Assembly (NCBI RefSeq): GCF_900186535.1
Contig: NZ_FYDE01000001.1
Location: forward strand, 18,712-82,711
Reading direction: 5' to 3'
From: Marasmitruncus massiliensis
GTDB taxonomy: Bacteria > Bacillota > Clostridia > Oscillospirales > Ruminococcaceae
Length of the DNA: 64,000 nucleotides
Shown: one piece after another, positions 16,078 to 24,100 of the stretch
Numbering within the stretch: position 1 is the first letter of the stretch
Layout of the letters: every line of letters starts with the position of its first letter
Notes under the pieces: model-generated
The model's database searches: none
What the model was told of the DNA's origin: nothing
The model's input: the letters and a program-made list of their open reading frames with translations, nothing else
Program-made: the position numbers and the translations under genes

Positions 16078-17058
16078 ATGATTTATAAAAAAGTCGCAAA
16101 AATCCAGGAGGAAATTTCAGCTATCGGAATCGGATGCTGGAATTTCGGGGGGGATTGGGACCATCCGGACGAACAGACCTCTATCCAAATCATACACGCC
16201 GCGATCGACGCGGGGATCAACCTGTTCGATGTTGCGCCCGTTTACGGCTGGGGCAGGTCGGAAACCATTCTGGGGAAGGCGCTCAAAGACGGGCAGCGGC
16301 AAAAAGTGCTAATTGCCTCAAAGTGCGGCCTCCTGTGGAACGACCGGCACGAGACAGCAAATAATCTGACAAAGGCCAGCCTCCTGCAGGAGATTGACAG
16401 AAGCCTTTCACGGCTTCAGACCGATTACATAGACATCTATCAGCTGCACTGGCCCGATCACGCGACTCCGATTGAGGAAACGGTGGAAGCGTTGGAAACC
16501 ATCAAAAAGGCCGGGAAAATCCGGTATATCGGGCTGAGCAATTTTTCTCCCCGCGACACCGAAATTTTTATGTCGATGACGGAGATCCATTGCCAGCAGT
16601 CGCTTTACAATATGCTTGAAAGAAATACGGACAGTTACCACGGCATTCCGCTGGAATATCAGACAGAAAAAGAAATACTGCCGATGGTAAAGAAATACGG
16701 TCAGGCCTTCCTTCCCTACAGTCCGCTTTTCCAGGGTCTGCTCACAGGAAGGTTCACCCATGGGCGCAACTTCTCGGAAAAGGACATCCGCAATGAAAAC
16801 CCCAAACTGTCCGGATTGGCTTTTGATACCTATTATGGTGCCACGCTCCGGCTCTCCGATATCTGTAAAGAAATCGACAGGCCTATGAGCGAGCTTGCGC
16901 TCAACTGGCTGCGGCAGAAACCGGAAGTCACCTCCATTATTGGCGGCGCTTCCTCCCTGTCACAGCTTGAAAAAAATCTGCATTCCCTCAGCTGGGATAT
17001 TCCCGTACCTGTGATGGCGGAAATTGACGATATCCTGAAACCGTTTGAAAATCTGTGA
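16078..17058 (+). CDS. Aldo/keto reductase in sugar operon
   Basis: This is a 326 aa NADPH-dependent carbonyl reductase of the AKR superfamily. The catalytic residues are visible: Asp and Tyr in INLFDVAPVYGWGRSE, Lys in IASKCGL, His in IYQLHWPDH. The C-terminal cofactor site has VTSIIGGASSLSQLEKNL. TAGGGGGAA precedes the ATG. It lies between the permease and kinase genes in the same direction, with gaps of 36 and 15 bp. It therefore probably oxidises the imported sugar, or reduces it, to the ketose or polyol form that the kinase accepts. It is not closely similar to the other aldo/keto reductase in this window. Confidence 0.91.
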   Translation: MIYKKVAKIQEEISAIGIGCWNFGGDWDHPDEQTSIQIIHAAIDAGINLFDVAPVYGWGRSETILGKALKDGQRQKVLIASKCGLLWNDRHETANNLTKASLLQEIDRSLSRLQTDYIDIYQLHWPDHATPIEETVEALETIKKAGKIRYIGLSNFSPRDTEIFMSMTEIHCQQSLYNMLERNTDSYHGIPLEYQTEKEILPMVKKYGQAFLPYSPLFQGLLTGRFTHGRNFSEKDIRNENPKLSGLAFDTYYGATLRLSDICKEIDRPMSELALNWLRQKPEVTSIIGGASSLSQLEKNLHSLSWDIPVPVMAEIDDILKPFENL

Positions 17059-17073
17059 TAAAGCAGGTGTACT

Positions 17074-18591
17074 ATGTGCAAGTATCTGATTGCTCACGAC
17101 CTGGGCACATCCGGCAATAAAGCGACCCTCTTTGCAGAGGACGGGAGACTGGTCAAAAGCGTCACGCATTCCTACGGCACGCATTTTTATAACGGAAACT
17201 GGGCGGAGCAGGACCCGCTTGACTGGTGGAAGGCGGTATGCGCCTGCAATCACCGGCTGCTCGACGGGATTGACAAAACCATGGTGGCGGGCGTGGCTTT
17301 CAGCGGACAGATGATGGGATGCGTTCCCGTCGAAAAAAACGGGGAACTGCTGCGCAGCGCCATCATCTGGGCAGACCAGCGCAGTGTCGTACAGGAGCGG
17401 AAACTCCGGAATCAAATCGACGAATTAGCGTTCTACCACATTGTGGGGCATAAAATCAGCGCCTCCTACAGCCTCGAAAAGCTGATGTGGATTCGTGACA
17501 ACCAGCCGGAGCTTTTTAAGCAGATTCATAAGATGCTGCTGCCCAAGGATTACATCATCTACCGCCTGACGGGGGAATACGTCACCGATTATTCCGACGC
17601 TTCGGGAACCAATGCATTTGACCTGCTCAAACTGCGGTGGTCGGATGAAATCCTGCAGGCCGCCGGAATCGACCCCGGTATGCTGCCGAATACTTACCCC
17701 TCCACCCATATTGCCGGGGCTGTTTCCCGGCAGGTAGCCGAGGAGTGCGGGCTTGCAGCGGGTACCAGAATTGTGATCGGCGGCGGGGACGGTGTCTGCG
17801 CGTCTGTCGGCGCGGCTTCCGTCACCGAAAATGTCGCTTACAATTACCTCGGCTCCTCCTCCTGGATCGCCTATACGGCAAAACAGCCGGTTTTTGACCC
17901 GCAGATGCGCACCTTCAACTGGGCGCATCTTGTCCCCGGCCTCTATTCGCCCACCGGGACCATGCAGGCGGCGGGAAATTCGCTGCACTTTATGAAGGAG
18001 CTTTTTAAGGACGGACTGTCCGGGGCGGCAAAAGAGCGGGGAAGCGGCGTCTATCAGCTGATAGACGAACTGATTGCGGCCTCCCCTCCCGGCGCGAACG
18101 GGCTGCTCTATCTCCCCTACCTGCTTGGCGAGCGCAGCCCGCGCTGGGACCCGGACGCGCGCGGCGCGTTCATCGGGCTGAAAATGGAGCATACCAAAGC
18201 GGATCTGCTGCGCGCCACGGTGGAAGGGGTGCTTATGAATCTCGACATCATCCTGAACATCTTCCGCCGGGAGGCCGACATCACTTCCGTCAACATCATC
18301 GGCGGGCTTGCGAAGGGCGCTCCGGTAAGAAAAATGCTGGCGGACATTTATGGGATTCCCGCCTGCAGGCTGAATTATCTGGAAGAGGCAACCTCAATCG
18401 GCGCCGCGGTGACCGCAGGCGTGGGGACCGGCGTGCTGAAAGACTTTCAGGAAATCCATCGGTTTATCCGCGAAGAAGAATGGGTTGAACCGGATGATAA
18501 CATGCACGCAAAATACGAACAGACCAAACAACTATTTGATGACAGCTATTTCGCCCTGCGGGACATTTTTGCCCGGCTGGCGGAAGTTTAG
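17074..18591 (+). CDS. FGGY-family carbohydrate kinase (xylulokinase-like)
   Basis: This 505 aa kinase transfers phosphate from ATP to a keto sugar or polyol. The N-terminal ATP-binding loop is YLIAHDLGTSGNKATLFAED and the substrate loop is VAFSGQMMGCVPV, where true xylulokinases have SGQMHG; the His is replaced by Met. The C-terminal FGGY signature lies around VNIIGGLAKGAPVRKMLADI. Both sugar-kinase/actin-fold domains are complete. It is followed 12 bp later by an aldolase, so its product is probably a phosphosugar cleaved by that enzyme. Xylulose, ribulose, erythritol, or an AI-2-like substrate are all possible; the changed loop argues against plain xylulose. Confidence 0.9.
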   Translation: MCKYLIAHDLGTSGNKATLFAEDGRLVKSVTHSYGTHFYNGNWAEQDPLDWWKAVCACNHRLLDGIDKTMVAGVAFSGQMMGCVPVEKNGELLRSAIIWADQRSVVQERKLRNQIDELAFYHIVGHKISASYSLEKLMWIRDNQPELFKQIHKMLLPKDYIIYRLTGEYVTDYSDASGTNAFDLLKLRWSDEILQAAGIDPGMLPNTYPSTHIAGAVSRQVAEECGLAAGTRIVIGGGDGVCASVGAASVTENVAYNYLGSSSWIAYTAKQPVFDPQMRTFNWAHLVPGLYSPTGTMQAAGNSLHFMKELFKDGLSGAAKERGSGVYQLIDELIAASPPGANGLLYLPYLLGERSPRWDPDARGAFIGLKMEHTKADLLRATVEGVLMNLDIILNIFRREADITSVNIIGGLAKGAPVRKMLADIYGIPACRLNYLEEATSIGAAVTAGVGTGVLKDFQEIHRFIREEEWVEPDDNMHAKYEQTKQLFDDSYFALRDIFARLAEV

Positions 18592-18602
18592 GAGGATATT
18601 TT

Positions 18603-19286
18603 ATGCAACTGACCCTTGAACAACTGGCAGGCATGATTGACCAGACACTTCTCAAGCCCTATGTATCCAATCAGGATTTAAGACTCCACTGCGAGGAAGC
18701 GGCTGCCCACCATTTTAAAACGGTGGCCATCAACAACGCCGTCGTCCCCTATTGCAGCAGGATTCTGGAGGGAAGCGGCGTGCTCTGTGACGCGGCGGTC
18801 AGCTTTCCGCTCGGGCAGTGCACCGTGGAAACTAAGGTCTTTGAAACCATCGACGTTATTGCAAAAGGAGCCGGCGAGGTGGATTATGTGGTCAACCTGG
18901 TGGAGGTAAAGAATCAAAACTGGGCTTATGTGGAGGATGAGATGCGCCGGATTGTGGAGGCTTGCAGCCAGCGCGGCGTTACCTCCAAAGTAATATTCGA
19001 AAACTGTTATTTGACGGATGATGAAAAGAAGAAGCTTTGTGAAATCGCGCTCAGGGTAAAGCCTGCCTTCATCAAAACTTCTACCGGATTCGGTACCGGC
19101 GGCGCGACGCTGGAGGATGTCAGACTGATGAAGTCCTGTGTCGGCGATGCGATCCGGATTAAAGCGGCGGGCGGTGTCCGCACCGCCGGGCAGGCGCTGG
19201 CCATGATCGAAGCCGGCGCCGGCAGAATCGGAACCAGCCAGGGCGTCCAGATTCTGGAGCAATATCGGAGCTTGCTTGCCAAGTAA
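18603..19286 (+). CDS. deoC: Deoxyribose-phosphate aldolase family protein (DERA/DeoC)
   Basis: This is a 227 aa class I aldolase. DeoC splits 2-deoxyribose 5-phosphate into glyceraldehyde 3-phosphate and acetaldehyde through a Schiff base. The Schiff-base Lys is in AFIKTSTGFGTGGATLEDV and the second active-site Lys in IRIKAAGGVRTAGQAL; the Asp of VDYVVNL also matches. Size and motifs are normal for DERA. AGGAGG precedes the ATG by 7 bp. In this operon it follows an FGGY kinase rather than a ribokinase-type deoxyribokinase, which raises the chance of another phosphosugar substrate. The operon ends with a terminator just downstream. Confidence 0.9.
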   Translation: MQLTLEQLAGMIDQTLLKPYVSNQDLRLHCEEAAAHHFKTVAINNAVVPYCSRILEGSGVLCDAAVSFPLGQCTVETKVFETIDVIAKGAGEVDYVVNLVEVKNQNWAYVEDEMRRIVEACSQRGVTSKVIFENCYLTDDEKKKLCEIALRVKPAFIKTSTGFGTGGATLEDVRLMKSCVGDAIRIKAAGGVRTAGQALAMIEAGAGRIGTSQGVQILEQYRSLLAK

Positions 19287-19310
19287 TCGCAATCATACAT
19301 AAACAGCGGG

Positions 19311-19342
19311 GTCGCCTAATCAGGCGGCTTTTCTGTTTTTTC
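19311..19342 (+). terminator. Terminator of ABC-kinase-aldolase operon
   Basis: A short GTCGCC/GGCGGC stem (one G-T pair) is followed by TTTTCTGTTTTTT. It lies 25 bp after the aldolase stop. Confidence 0.7.
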
Positions 19343-19376
19343 CCCTGTCAGGAAGATGCAGGGGATTAAAAAAAGA

Positions 19377-19405
19377 TTGCATCTTTTTCCCAAAGCCTAT
19401 AAAAT
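19377..19405 (+). promoter_or_regulatory. Promoter of HAD phosphatase gene
   Basis: TTGCAT at 19377-19382 and TAAAAT at 19400-19405 are spaced by 17 bp, 31 bp before the ATG. This gives the HAD gene its own transcript. Confidence 0.6.
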
Positions 19406-19436
19406 AGGAATCACTTAATCTGTAAGGAGATGCGAA

Positions 19437-20087
19437 ATGGTCGAGGGTGTTATTCTTGATATGGACGGCCTGATGTTCGACACGGAGCGTCTTTGGGACG
19501 AAGTCTGGGAAGACACCGGTCGTACATATGGCATTGATGCCGGCAAAGAATTTAATAAACGCACCCGCGGAACCAATGAGGCGGGCGCGCGGGAAGTTTT
19601 TCTCGAGTTATTCGGCGCAGGCGGGATTGACTATGAGGAACTGCAGGAGCGTTGTTTTGCGCGTCTGGAGGAGGAACTGGAACGGCATATCCCGGTGAAA
19701 CCGGGGCTGTATGAGCTGTTGGACGCCCTGAAAGGGCGGGATATCCCTATGGCTGTCGCCAGTTCCACCCATCGGAAGATGGTTCTGCGTAACCTGGAAC
19801 TTGCGGGAATCACGTCTTACTTTGCCGCTATCATCACCGGCGACATGGTAAAGTCCGGCAAGCCCGCGCCCGACATCTTTTTGGCGGCCGCCAAAGCCAT
19901 CGGCAGAGAGCCGGAGCGCTGCCTTGTTCTGGAGGACAGCTCTAACGGAATCCGCGCGGCGGCAGCCGCAGGCTGCCTTTCCGTCATGGTGCCGGATCTG
20001 GACCCGCCCACCCCCGAGCTTGCCCGGCTTTATACCGTGCGGGCAGACAGCCTCAAGCAGGTGATTGATCTGCTGGATGCGCTCTGA
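19437..20087 (+). CDS. HAD-superfamily hydrolase (beta-phosphoglucomutase/sugar phosphatase type)
   Basis: This 216 aa haloacid-dehalogenase-fold enzyme hydrolyses, or isomerises, sugar phosphates. Motif I is VILDMDGLMFDTERL with both catalytic Asp residues. Motif II is VASSTHRKMV, the motif III Lys is in GKPAPDIFL, and motif IV is LVLEDSSNGIRAAAAAG. A helical cap is inserted between motifs I and II, as in beta-phosphoglucomutase and phosphatases such as YcjU or GPH. AAGGAG lies 7 bp before the ATG. It follows the sugar operon but has its own promoter and a strong terminator after it. A housekeeping or pathway phosphatase are both possible. Confidence 0.9.
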   Translation: MVEGVILDMDGLMFDTERLWDEVWEDTGRTYGIDAGKEFNKRTRGTNEAGAREVFLELFGAGGIDYEELQERCFARLEEELERHIPVKPGLYELLDALKGRDIPMAVASSTHRKMVLRNLELAGITSYFAAIITGDMVKSGKPAPDIFLAAAKAIGREPERCLVLEDSSNGIRAAAAAGCLSVMVPDLDPPTPELARLYTVRADSLKQVIDLLDAL

Positions 20088-20098
20088 AAATGCATGAA

Positions 20099-20134
20099 AA
20101 CAGCCGGGTCACATATGTGACCCGGCTGTTTTTG
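20099..20134. terminator. Bidirectional terminator between convergent genes
   Basis: The perfect stem AACAGCCGGGTCACAT/ATGTGACCCGGCTGTT is followed by TTTT. It separates the HAD gene from the minus-strand operon ending at 20159. Confidence 0.92.
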
Positions 20135-20158
20135 TGTGCCGGACAGGCCGGCATATTT

Positions 20159-20644
20159 TTATTTCCGCACTTTTTTGAAGCATACTTCGCAGATATCGTC
20201 GCCTTTGGCAATTGTTTTTCCAAGGCTGAACTCGAAATCCGGGAACTGGCTGGCAATGCCGCGGTCACCGTCCATGGCAATATCGCAAAGCTTTGCGATT
20301 TTTTCCTCATCGTTGGTCAGCTTTCTCCATGCGGAAACCAGCGGGCAGTAGTGGAACTCGATCTTCATCGCTTCCGGTTTGGCATCCACATCCATCTCAA
20401 AGATGTCCTGCACGTTCTGGTTTGCGAACTCCTTGGAAAAGGCGACGAGATCGTCAGTCGGGGTATATTTGCTTTTGCCGTGAAAACAGCCGCAGCCCTG
20501 AATGGCGGCGCGGGCGAAATCGTAATTCAGTCCGCGTTTGAGCCCCTCTTCCACCAGGTAATAGAACCAGGTGGCTCTATGTTCAATTGCGTCACGCAGG
20601 TCTTTGATATGCTGGCCTTTGTCGGTTGGGTTGTTCTTAATCAT
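20159..20644 (-). CDS. L-2-amino-thiazoline-4-carboxylic acid (ATC) hydrolase family protein
   Basis: This 161 aa protein matches my memory of the ATC hydrolase family. The founding enzyme opens a thiazoline ring on the way to L-cysteine; most relatives are uncharacterised. Recognisable stretches are HRATWFYYLVEEGLKRGLNY, CGCFHGKSKY and the C-terminal CEVCFKK. Cys and His residues recur through the protein. The start at 20644 has AAAGGAG 9 bp upstream; the longer frame to 20668 overlaps the previous gene. It is the last gene of a minus-strand operon headed by a Liv-type importer, with cysteine desulfidase farther upstream. A sulfur-heterocycle or amino-acid substrate is therefore attractive but unproven. 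Confidence 0.75.
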   Translation of the reverse strand: MIKNNPTDKGQHIKDLRDAIEHRATWFYYLVEEGLKRGLNYDFARAAIQGCGCFHGKSKYTPTDDLVAFSKEFANQNVQDIFEMDVDAKPEAMKIEFHYCPLVSAWRKLTNDEEKIAKLCDIAMDGDRGIASQFPDFEFSLGKTIAKGDDICEVCFKKVRK

Positions 20645-20657
20645 AGTAAGTACTCCT

Positions 20658-22340
20658 TTACAAATCATACTCTTTTATTTTTCGGTAGAGGGTTGCGCGG
20701 CCGATTTTCAAAATCCGCGCTATCTCATCCTTATTTTGGTTGGTCTGGAGCAGGTGGCGGATATGTTCCCGCTCCAGTTCACTCAGCGGCTGACGATAAG
20801 ATTCGTCGTTCTGCCGTTTTAGTTTCAGCTCCGCCACATCACTCTGCCGGATTTCCCCATCACAGACGGCGGCCAGACGGTCGATGACCAGTTCCGCTTC
20901 CCGCAGATTGTTCGGCCATTGATAATGCAGCAGGCTTTCCATTGCCTGCTCGTGGATTTGCAGGCCAGGTTTCCCGTACCGTTCACCGTAAAGGCGGGCA
21001 CGTTCTTCCAGCAGCTGACGGAGCCGCACACTGTCCGCGCGCAGCGGCGGAACCGTCAGCGCCGCGCAGGAGATACCGTAGTACAGCTTGTCCCACAGCT
21101 GGCCTTTGCTTACCATCTTCTCCGGATCCTCGGCGGTAGAGAACAGCATCCGTATATCCAAAAAAACTTCAAACCCGCTTTTATGCCGCAGCGTGCGTGT
21201 CTGGAGGAAGGCGGCAAGCTGTTTTTGCAGATAGAGCGGCAGCCGCTCGACATGGTGGAAAAACAGCGTGCTCTTATGCGCCGCCTGCAGCCTGCCCAGC
21301 TCGCCGAAGAGGAATTCCTCCTGCCCGGCGTGGTAGGGCCAACCGCAGTCTACCGATACCATCGGCATCTGGCTGCGGTTGGAGAACTCGTGGATACACT
21401 GGGCAAGAAGACGCTTTCCTGTGCCTTCTTCCCCCTGAATCAAAATGCTTTCCTCCGTCATGGCCAGCCGTTTGGCTCTGCGCACCAGTTCGCCGGAGAA
21501 AACATGGCCCGCTGTCTGGGCGAACGAAGCGGCAGGGTGCTGGGCGGAAAGCTCCTCCCAGTCCTGATTTGCGCTGCTCACCGGCCGGAACAGGAACAGC
21601 ATCCCGTTGCGGTTTCCGTTGATGCTGATGTTGCTGCAGGAGACAAATCCGCAGAACAGCTGGCCCGTTTCTCCCATATAGACCATCTTGTCCCGCACGT
21701 CAACTGAGTTTGTCAGAAAGTCAAGGATGACTTTGTGCGGAATCACCTGCGAAATCATTTCTCCGCAGCAGTCCTCCCGGATGTCAAAATACTTGGGGAA
21801 CTGCCGGTTATAGTAAGCAATGCGCCCGAGGTCATCGGTGGAAACAATCGCGTCCGCGATGGAATCCATCAGTACCTCACGCTCCCGCCGGGCAATGTTC
21901 AGGGTGTTGTAGTCATCGCGGTTGCGGATTTTGCTGGTGAGCAGCGCGGACATATTTTCCACAAACGCAATTGAGTTCCGGACATCCTTAAAAATGACAG
22001 GCACCTTCTGCTTGGGCAGCACCAGCGCGATTGCACCGACGACGACCTCGTTATAGAAGATGGGCACACCGATGATGCCCGCCATCTCACATTCGTAGAA
22101 CTCCGGACAGTTTTTGCAGGCGGCGAAGGTGGTGCGGTCATCAATCGCCACTGTTTCCCCGCTGAGGATGACTCTGCCCACGATAGATGTGCGGCTGATC
22201 AGCGTGAATTTATCAAAATACCGGCAGGTATTGCTGACTGTTTTTAAGTTGTTGTCGACAATCAGGACATCCACGTCCAGCGTTTTGGAAATCACTTCCG
22301 AAAATTTGTCGGCGTCACTTTTGATCTCCGCAAGCAGCAT
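20658..22340 (-). CDS. DhaR-like transcriptional regulator with degenerate AAA+ domain
   Basis: This 560 aa regulator has a GAF-like N-terminal domain (residues 1-145), a PAS-like domain (about 150-260), an AAA+ domain (about 280-480) and a C-terminal Fis helix-turn-helix (NKDEIARILKIGRATLYRKI). This is the architecture of DhaR, the activator of dihydroxyacetone kinase genes. Walker A is kept in altered form (GEEGTGKR). The GAFTGA loop that contacts sigma54 is missing, and the Walker B region reads STLFFHHVERL with no Asp-Glu. It therefore probably works with sigma A or as a repressor. ATG 22340 is preferred because GAAGGTG lies 6 bp upstream. It follows dhaK and dhaL in one operon. Confidence 0.85.
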   Translation of the reverse strand: MLLAEIKSDADKFSEVISKTLDVDVLIVDNNLKTVSNTCRYFDKFTLISRTSIVGRVILSGETVAIDDRTTFAACKNCPEFYECEMAGIIGVPIFYNEVVVGAIALVLPKQKVPVIFKDVRNSIAFVENMSALLTSKIRNRDDYNTLNIARREREVLMDSIADAIVSTDDLGRIAYYNRQFPKYFDIREDCCGEMISQVIPHKVILDFLTNSVDVRDKMVYMGETGQLFCGFVSCSNISINGNRNGMLFLFRPVSSANQDWEELSAQHPAASFAQTAGHVFSGELVRRAKRLAMTEESILIQGEEGTGKRLLAQCIHEFSNRSQMPMVSVDCGWPYHAGQEEFLFGELGRLQAAHKSTLFFHHVERLPLYLQKQLAAFLQTRTLRHKSGFEVFLDIRMLFSTAEDPEKMVSKGQLWDKLYYGISCAALTVPPLRADSVRLRQLLEERARLYGERYGKPGLQIHEQAMESLLHYQWPNNLREAELVIDRLAAVCDGEIRQSDVAELKLKRQNDESYRQPLSELEREHIRHLLQTNQNKDEIARILKIGRATLYRKIKEYDL

Positions 22341-22373
22341 GTTCCGCACCTTCTTTCACCCCGGCCGGGATTC

Positions 22374-23018
22374 TTACAGTTTTTCCGCGAGATAATCCAT
22401 CAGCGTTTCAATCTGATAGGACATGGTAATTGCTCCGGGATCGAGGTGGCCGACACCCTTGTTCGCCTGATAGAACGCGCGGCCCCGGATTGCTTCCATG
22501 GCGGCTGTGCTCTGCGCGCCGTCGATTGCCGCCTGCCTGACTTTTCCAATTGTTTCCCGCTCGGAAAGGCCGTTCGCGATGGAGTCGCGGTAGCATTCCA
22601 CCGCGGGGTGCAGGCAGTCGATCATGGTTTTGAAGCCGGGCTGCGCGTTCCCGCGGGACATAATCGCCTCGAGCATCGCGCCGAGAACAGCGCACAGATC
22701 CTCGTTTTCAATCACCGTTTTGTCTTTGAGCACTTTGGCCGCTCCAAGGTAGGCGCTGCCGTAAAGCACACCGGAGCTGCCGCCGATGACAGACATCATA
22801 ATCGTGCCGATTTTCTTAAATTCCTCGAAGAGGGAGAGTGTTTTCAGCTCTTCGGCTGCTTCCACCAACTTTTCGAAGCCCAGATTGATGTTACTCCAGT
22901 GGTCGCCATCGCCGGTTGCCGAATCAAGCTCGGTCACATAGTCGCCGTTTTCATGAATCTTTTGGTAAGCTCTGTTTAAATATTCCACATAGTCTGCCGG
23001 TGTCAGTTGAAAACCCAT
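22374..23018 (-). CDS. dhaL: Dihydroxyacetone kinase subunit DhaL
   Basis: This 214 aa subunit is the nucleotide-binding partner of DhaK. The Asp residues that hold Mg-ADP or Mg-ATP are in DSATGDGDHWSNINLGF, followed by GGSSGVLYGSAYLGAA and the C-terminal DPGAITMSYQIETLMDYL. The start at 23018 has AAGGAGG 8 bp upstream; an earlier in-frame ATG at 23099 overlaps dhaK. No DhaM (the PTS phosphodonor) is seen in the window, so the ADP may be recharged by an unlinked DhaM, or the pair may use ATP directly. It lies 22 bp after dhaK. Confidence 0.92.
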   Translation of the reverse strand: MGFQLTPADYVEYLNRAYQKIHENGDYVTELDSATGDGDHWSNINLGFEKLVEAAEELKTLSLFEEFKKIGTIMMSVIGGSSGVLYGSAYLGAAKVLKDKTVIENEDLCAVLGAMLEAIMSRGNAQPGFKTMIDCLHPAVECYRDSIANGLSERETIGKVRQAAIDGAQSTAAMEAIRGRAFYQANKGVGHLDPGAITMSYQIETLMDYLAEKL

Positions 23019-23040
23019 CGGATATCCTCCTTCTCTGTCC

Positions 23041-24030
23041 TCACAGAACTGTGAGCGCCGGTGTGTCGCACGGGGCGTCAAGCAGCTGTTTGAGTTCATC
23101 GTCCAGCTTCATCAGAGTGACGGAGCAGCCGGACATCTCAAGCGCGGTCATATAATTGCCCACAAAGGTCTTATGGATGGAAATCCCCTTCGCGGTCAGA
23201 ATCTTCTCAATTTCATTGTTGAGGATGTAAAGCTCCATGAGCGGCGTCGCTCCCAGCCCATTTACCAGCAGGGCAACTTCGGAGCCGCTGAAATCATAGT
23301 CCTGCAAAATCCTGTCCAGCAGAATCTGCGCGGTCTCCGCCGCGGTTTTGATTCCGGTGCGTTCAACGCCCGGCTCGCCGTGGATGCCCATGCCGATTTC
23401 CACTTCGTTCTCGCCAAGCTGGAAGCCGGGCTTTCCGACTGCCGGAAGTGTGCAGGGACTCATCGCCATGCCCATGCTGCGGATATTCGCGATTGCTTTC
23501 TCCGCCGCCGCTTTGACTTCCTGTAAGGTGCCGCCCGCCTGTGCCTTCGCGCCGGCAATCTTATGGACAAACACAGTGCCCGCGATGCCGCGGCGCCCGG
23601 TGGAATAGGTGCTGTCCGGAACAGCCACATCGTCTTTTACCACAACACTCTCGACCGGGATATCGTCCATCTCGGCAAGGTCTTTCGCCATGCCGAAGTT
23701 CATGATGTCCCCCGAATAGTTTTTGATGATGAGCAGAACGCCCGCTCCCCCGTTTGCTTCCTCAATGCCTTTGATAATCCGGTCGGGGCTCGGGGAGGAA
23801 AATACGTTGCCCGCTACCGCGGCATCGAGCATCCCGCGCCCCACATAGCCCGCGTGCGCCGGTTCATGCCCGGAGCCGCCGCCCGCTACAACGCCGACCT
23901 TCCCAAGGGTTTTCTGCCGGCGGGAGATGACCTCCAGCCCCTCGGCATACTGCAGCGACGGATGCGCTTTCACCATGCCGGCCAGCAGTTCGGATACGAC
24001 GCTGTTCGGGTGATTGATAATCTTTTTCAT
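23041..24030 (-). CDS. dhaK: Dihydroxyacetone kinase subunit DhaK
   Basis: This 329 aa protein binds dihydroxyacetone or a similar short keto sugar. The active-site His that forms a hemiaminal with the substrate is in EIGMGIHGEPGVERTG. The substrate-cap region GVVAGGGSGHEPAHAGYVG is fully conserved. Length and order match PTS-type DhaK. GGAGG lies 6 bp before the ATG. It starts 70 bp after livF on the same strand with no terminator between, so the Liv-type importer and the kinase are probably one transcript. Substrates other than dihydroxyacetone, such as erythrulose, are known in the family and cannot be excluded. Confidence 0.93.
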   Translation of the reverse strand: MKKIINHPNSVVSELLAGMVKAHPSLQYAEGLEVISRRQKTLGKVGVVAGGGSGHEPAHAGYVGRGMLDAAVAGNVFSSPSPDRIIKGIEEANGGAGVLLIIKNYSGDIMNFGMAKDLAEMDDIPVESVVVKDDVAVPDSTYSTGRRGIAGTVFVHKIAGAKAQAGGTLQEVKAAAEKAIANIRSMGMAMSPCTLPAVGKPGFQLGENEVEIGMGIHGEPGVERTGIKTAAETAQILLDRILQDYDFSGSEVALLVNGLGATPLMELYILNNEIEKILTAKGISIHKTFVGNYMTALEMSGCSVTLMKLDDELKQLLDAPCDTPALTVL

Positions 24031-24100
24031 GTAAAACCTCCATCCTCATTCTTTGATCTACACAGATACACAGGGCCTGCCATATACGCGCTGATGCGCC

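Noticed and set aside
19437..20087. HAD gene as beta-phosphoglucomutase (pgmB) of a disaccharide pathway
   Set aside because: Motifs fit the wider phosphatase/mutase group and no beta-disaccharide phosphorylase gene making beta-glucose 1-phosphate is beside it, so the specific name is not justified.
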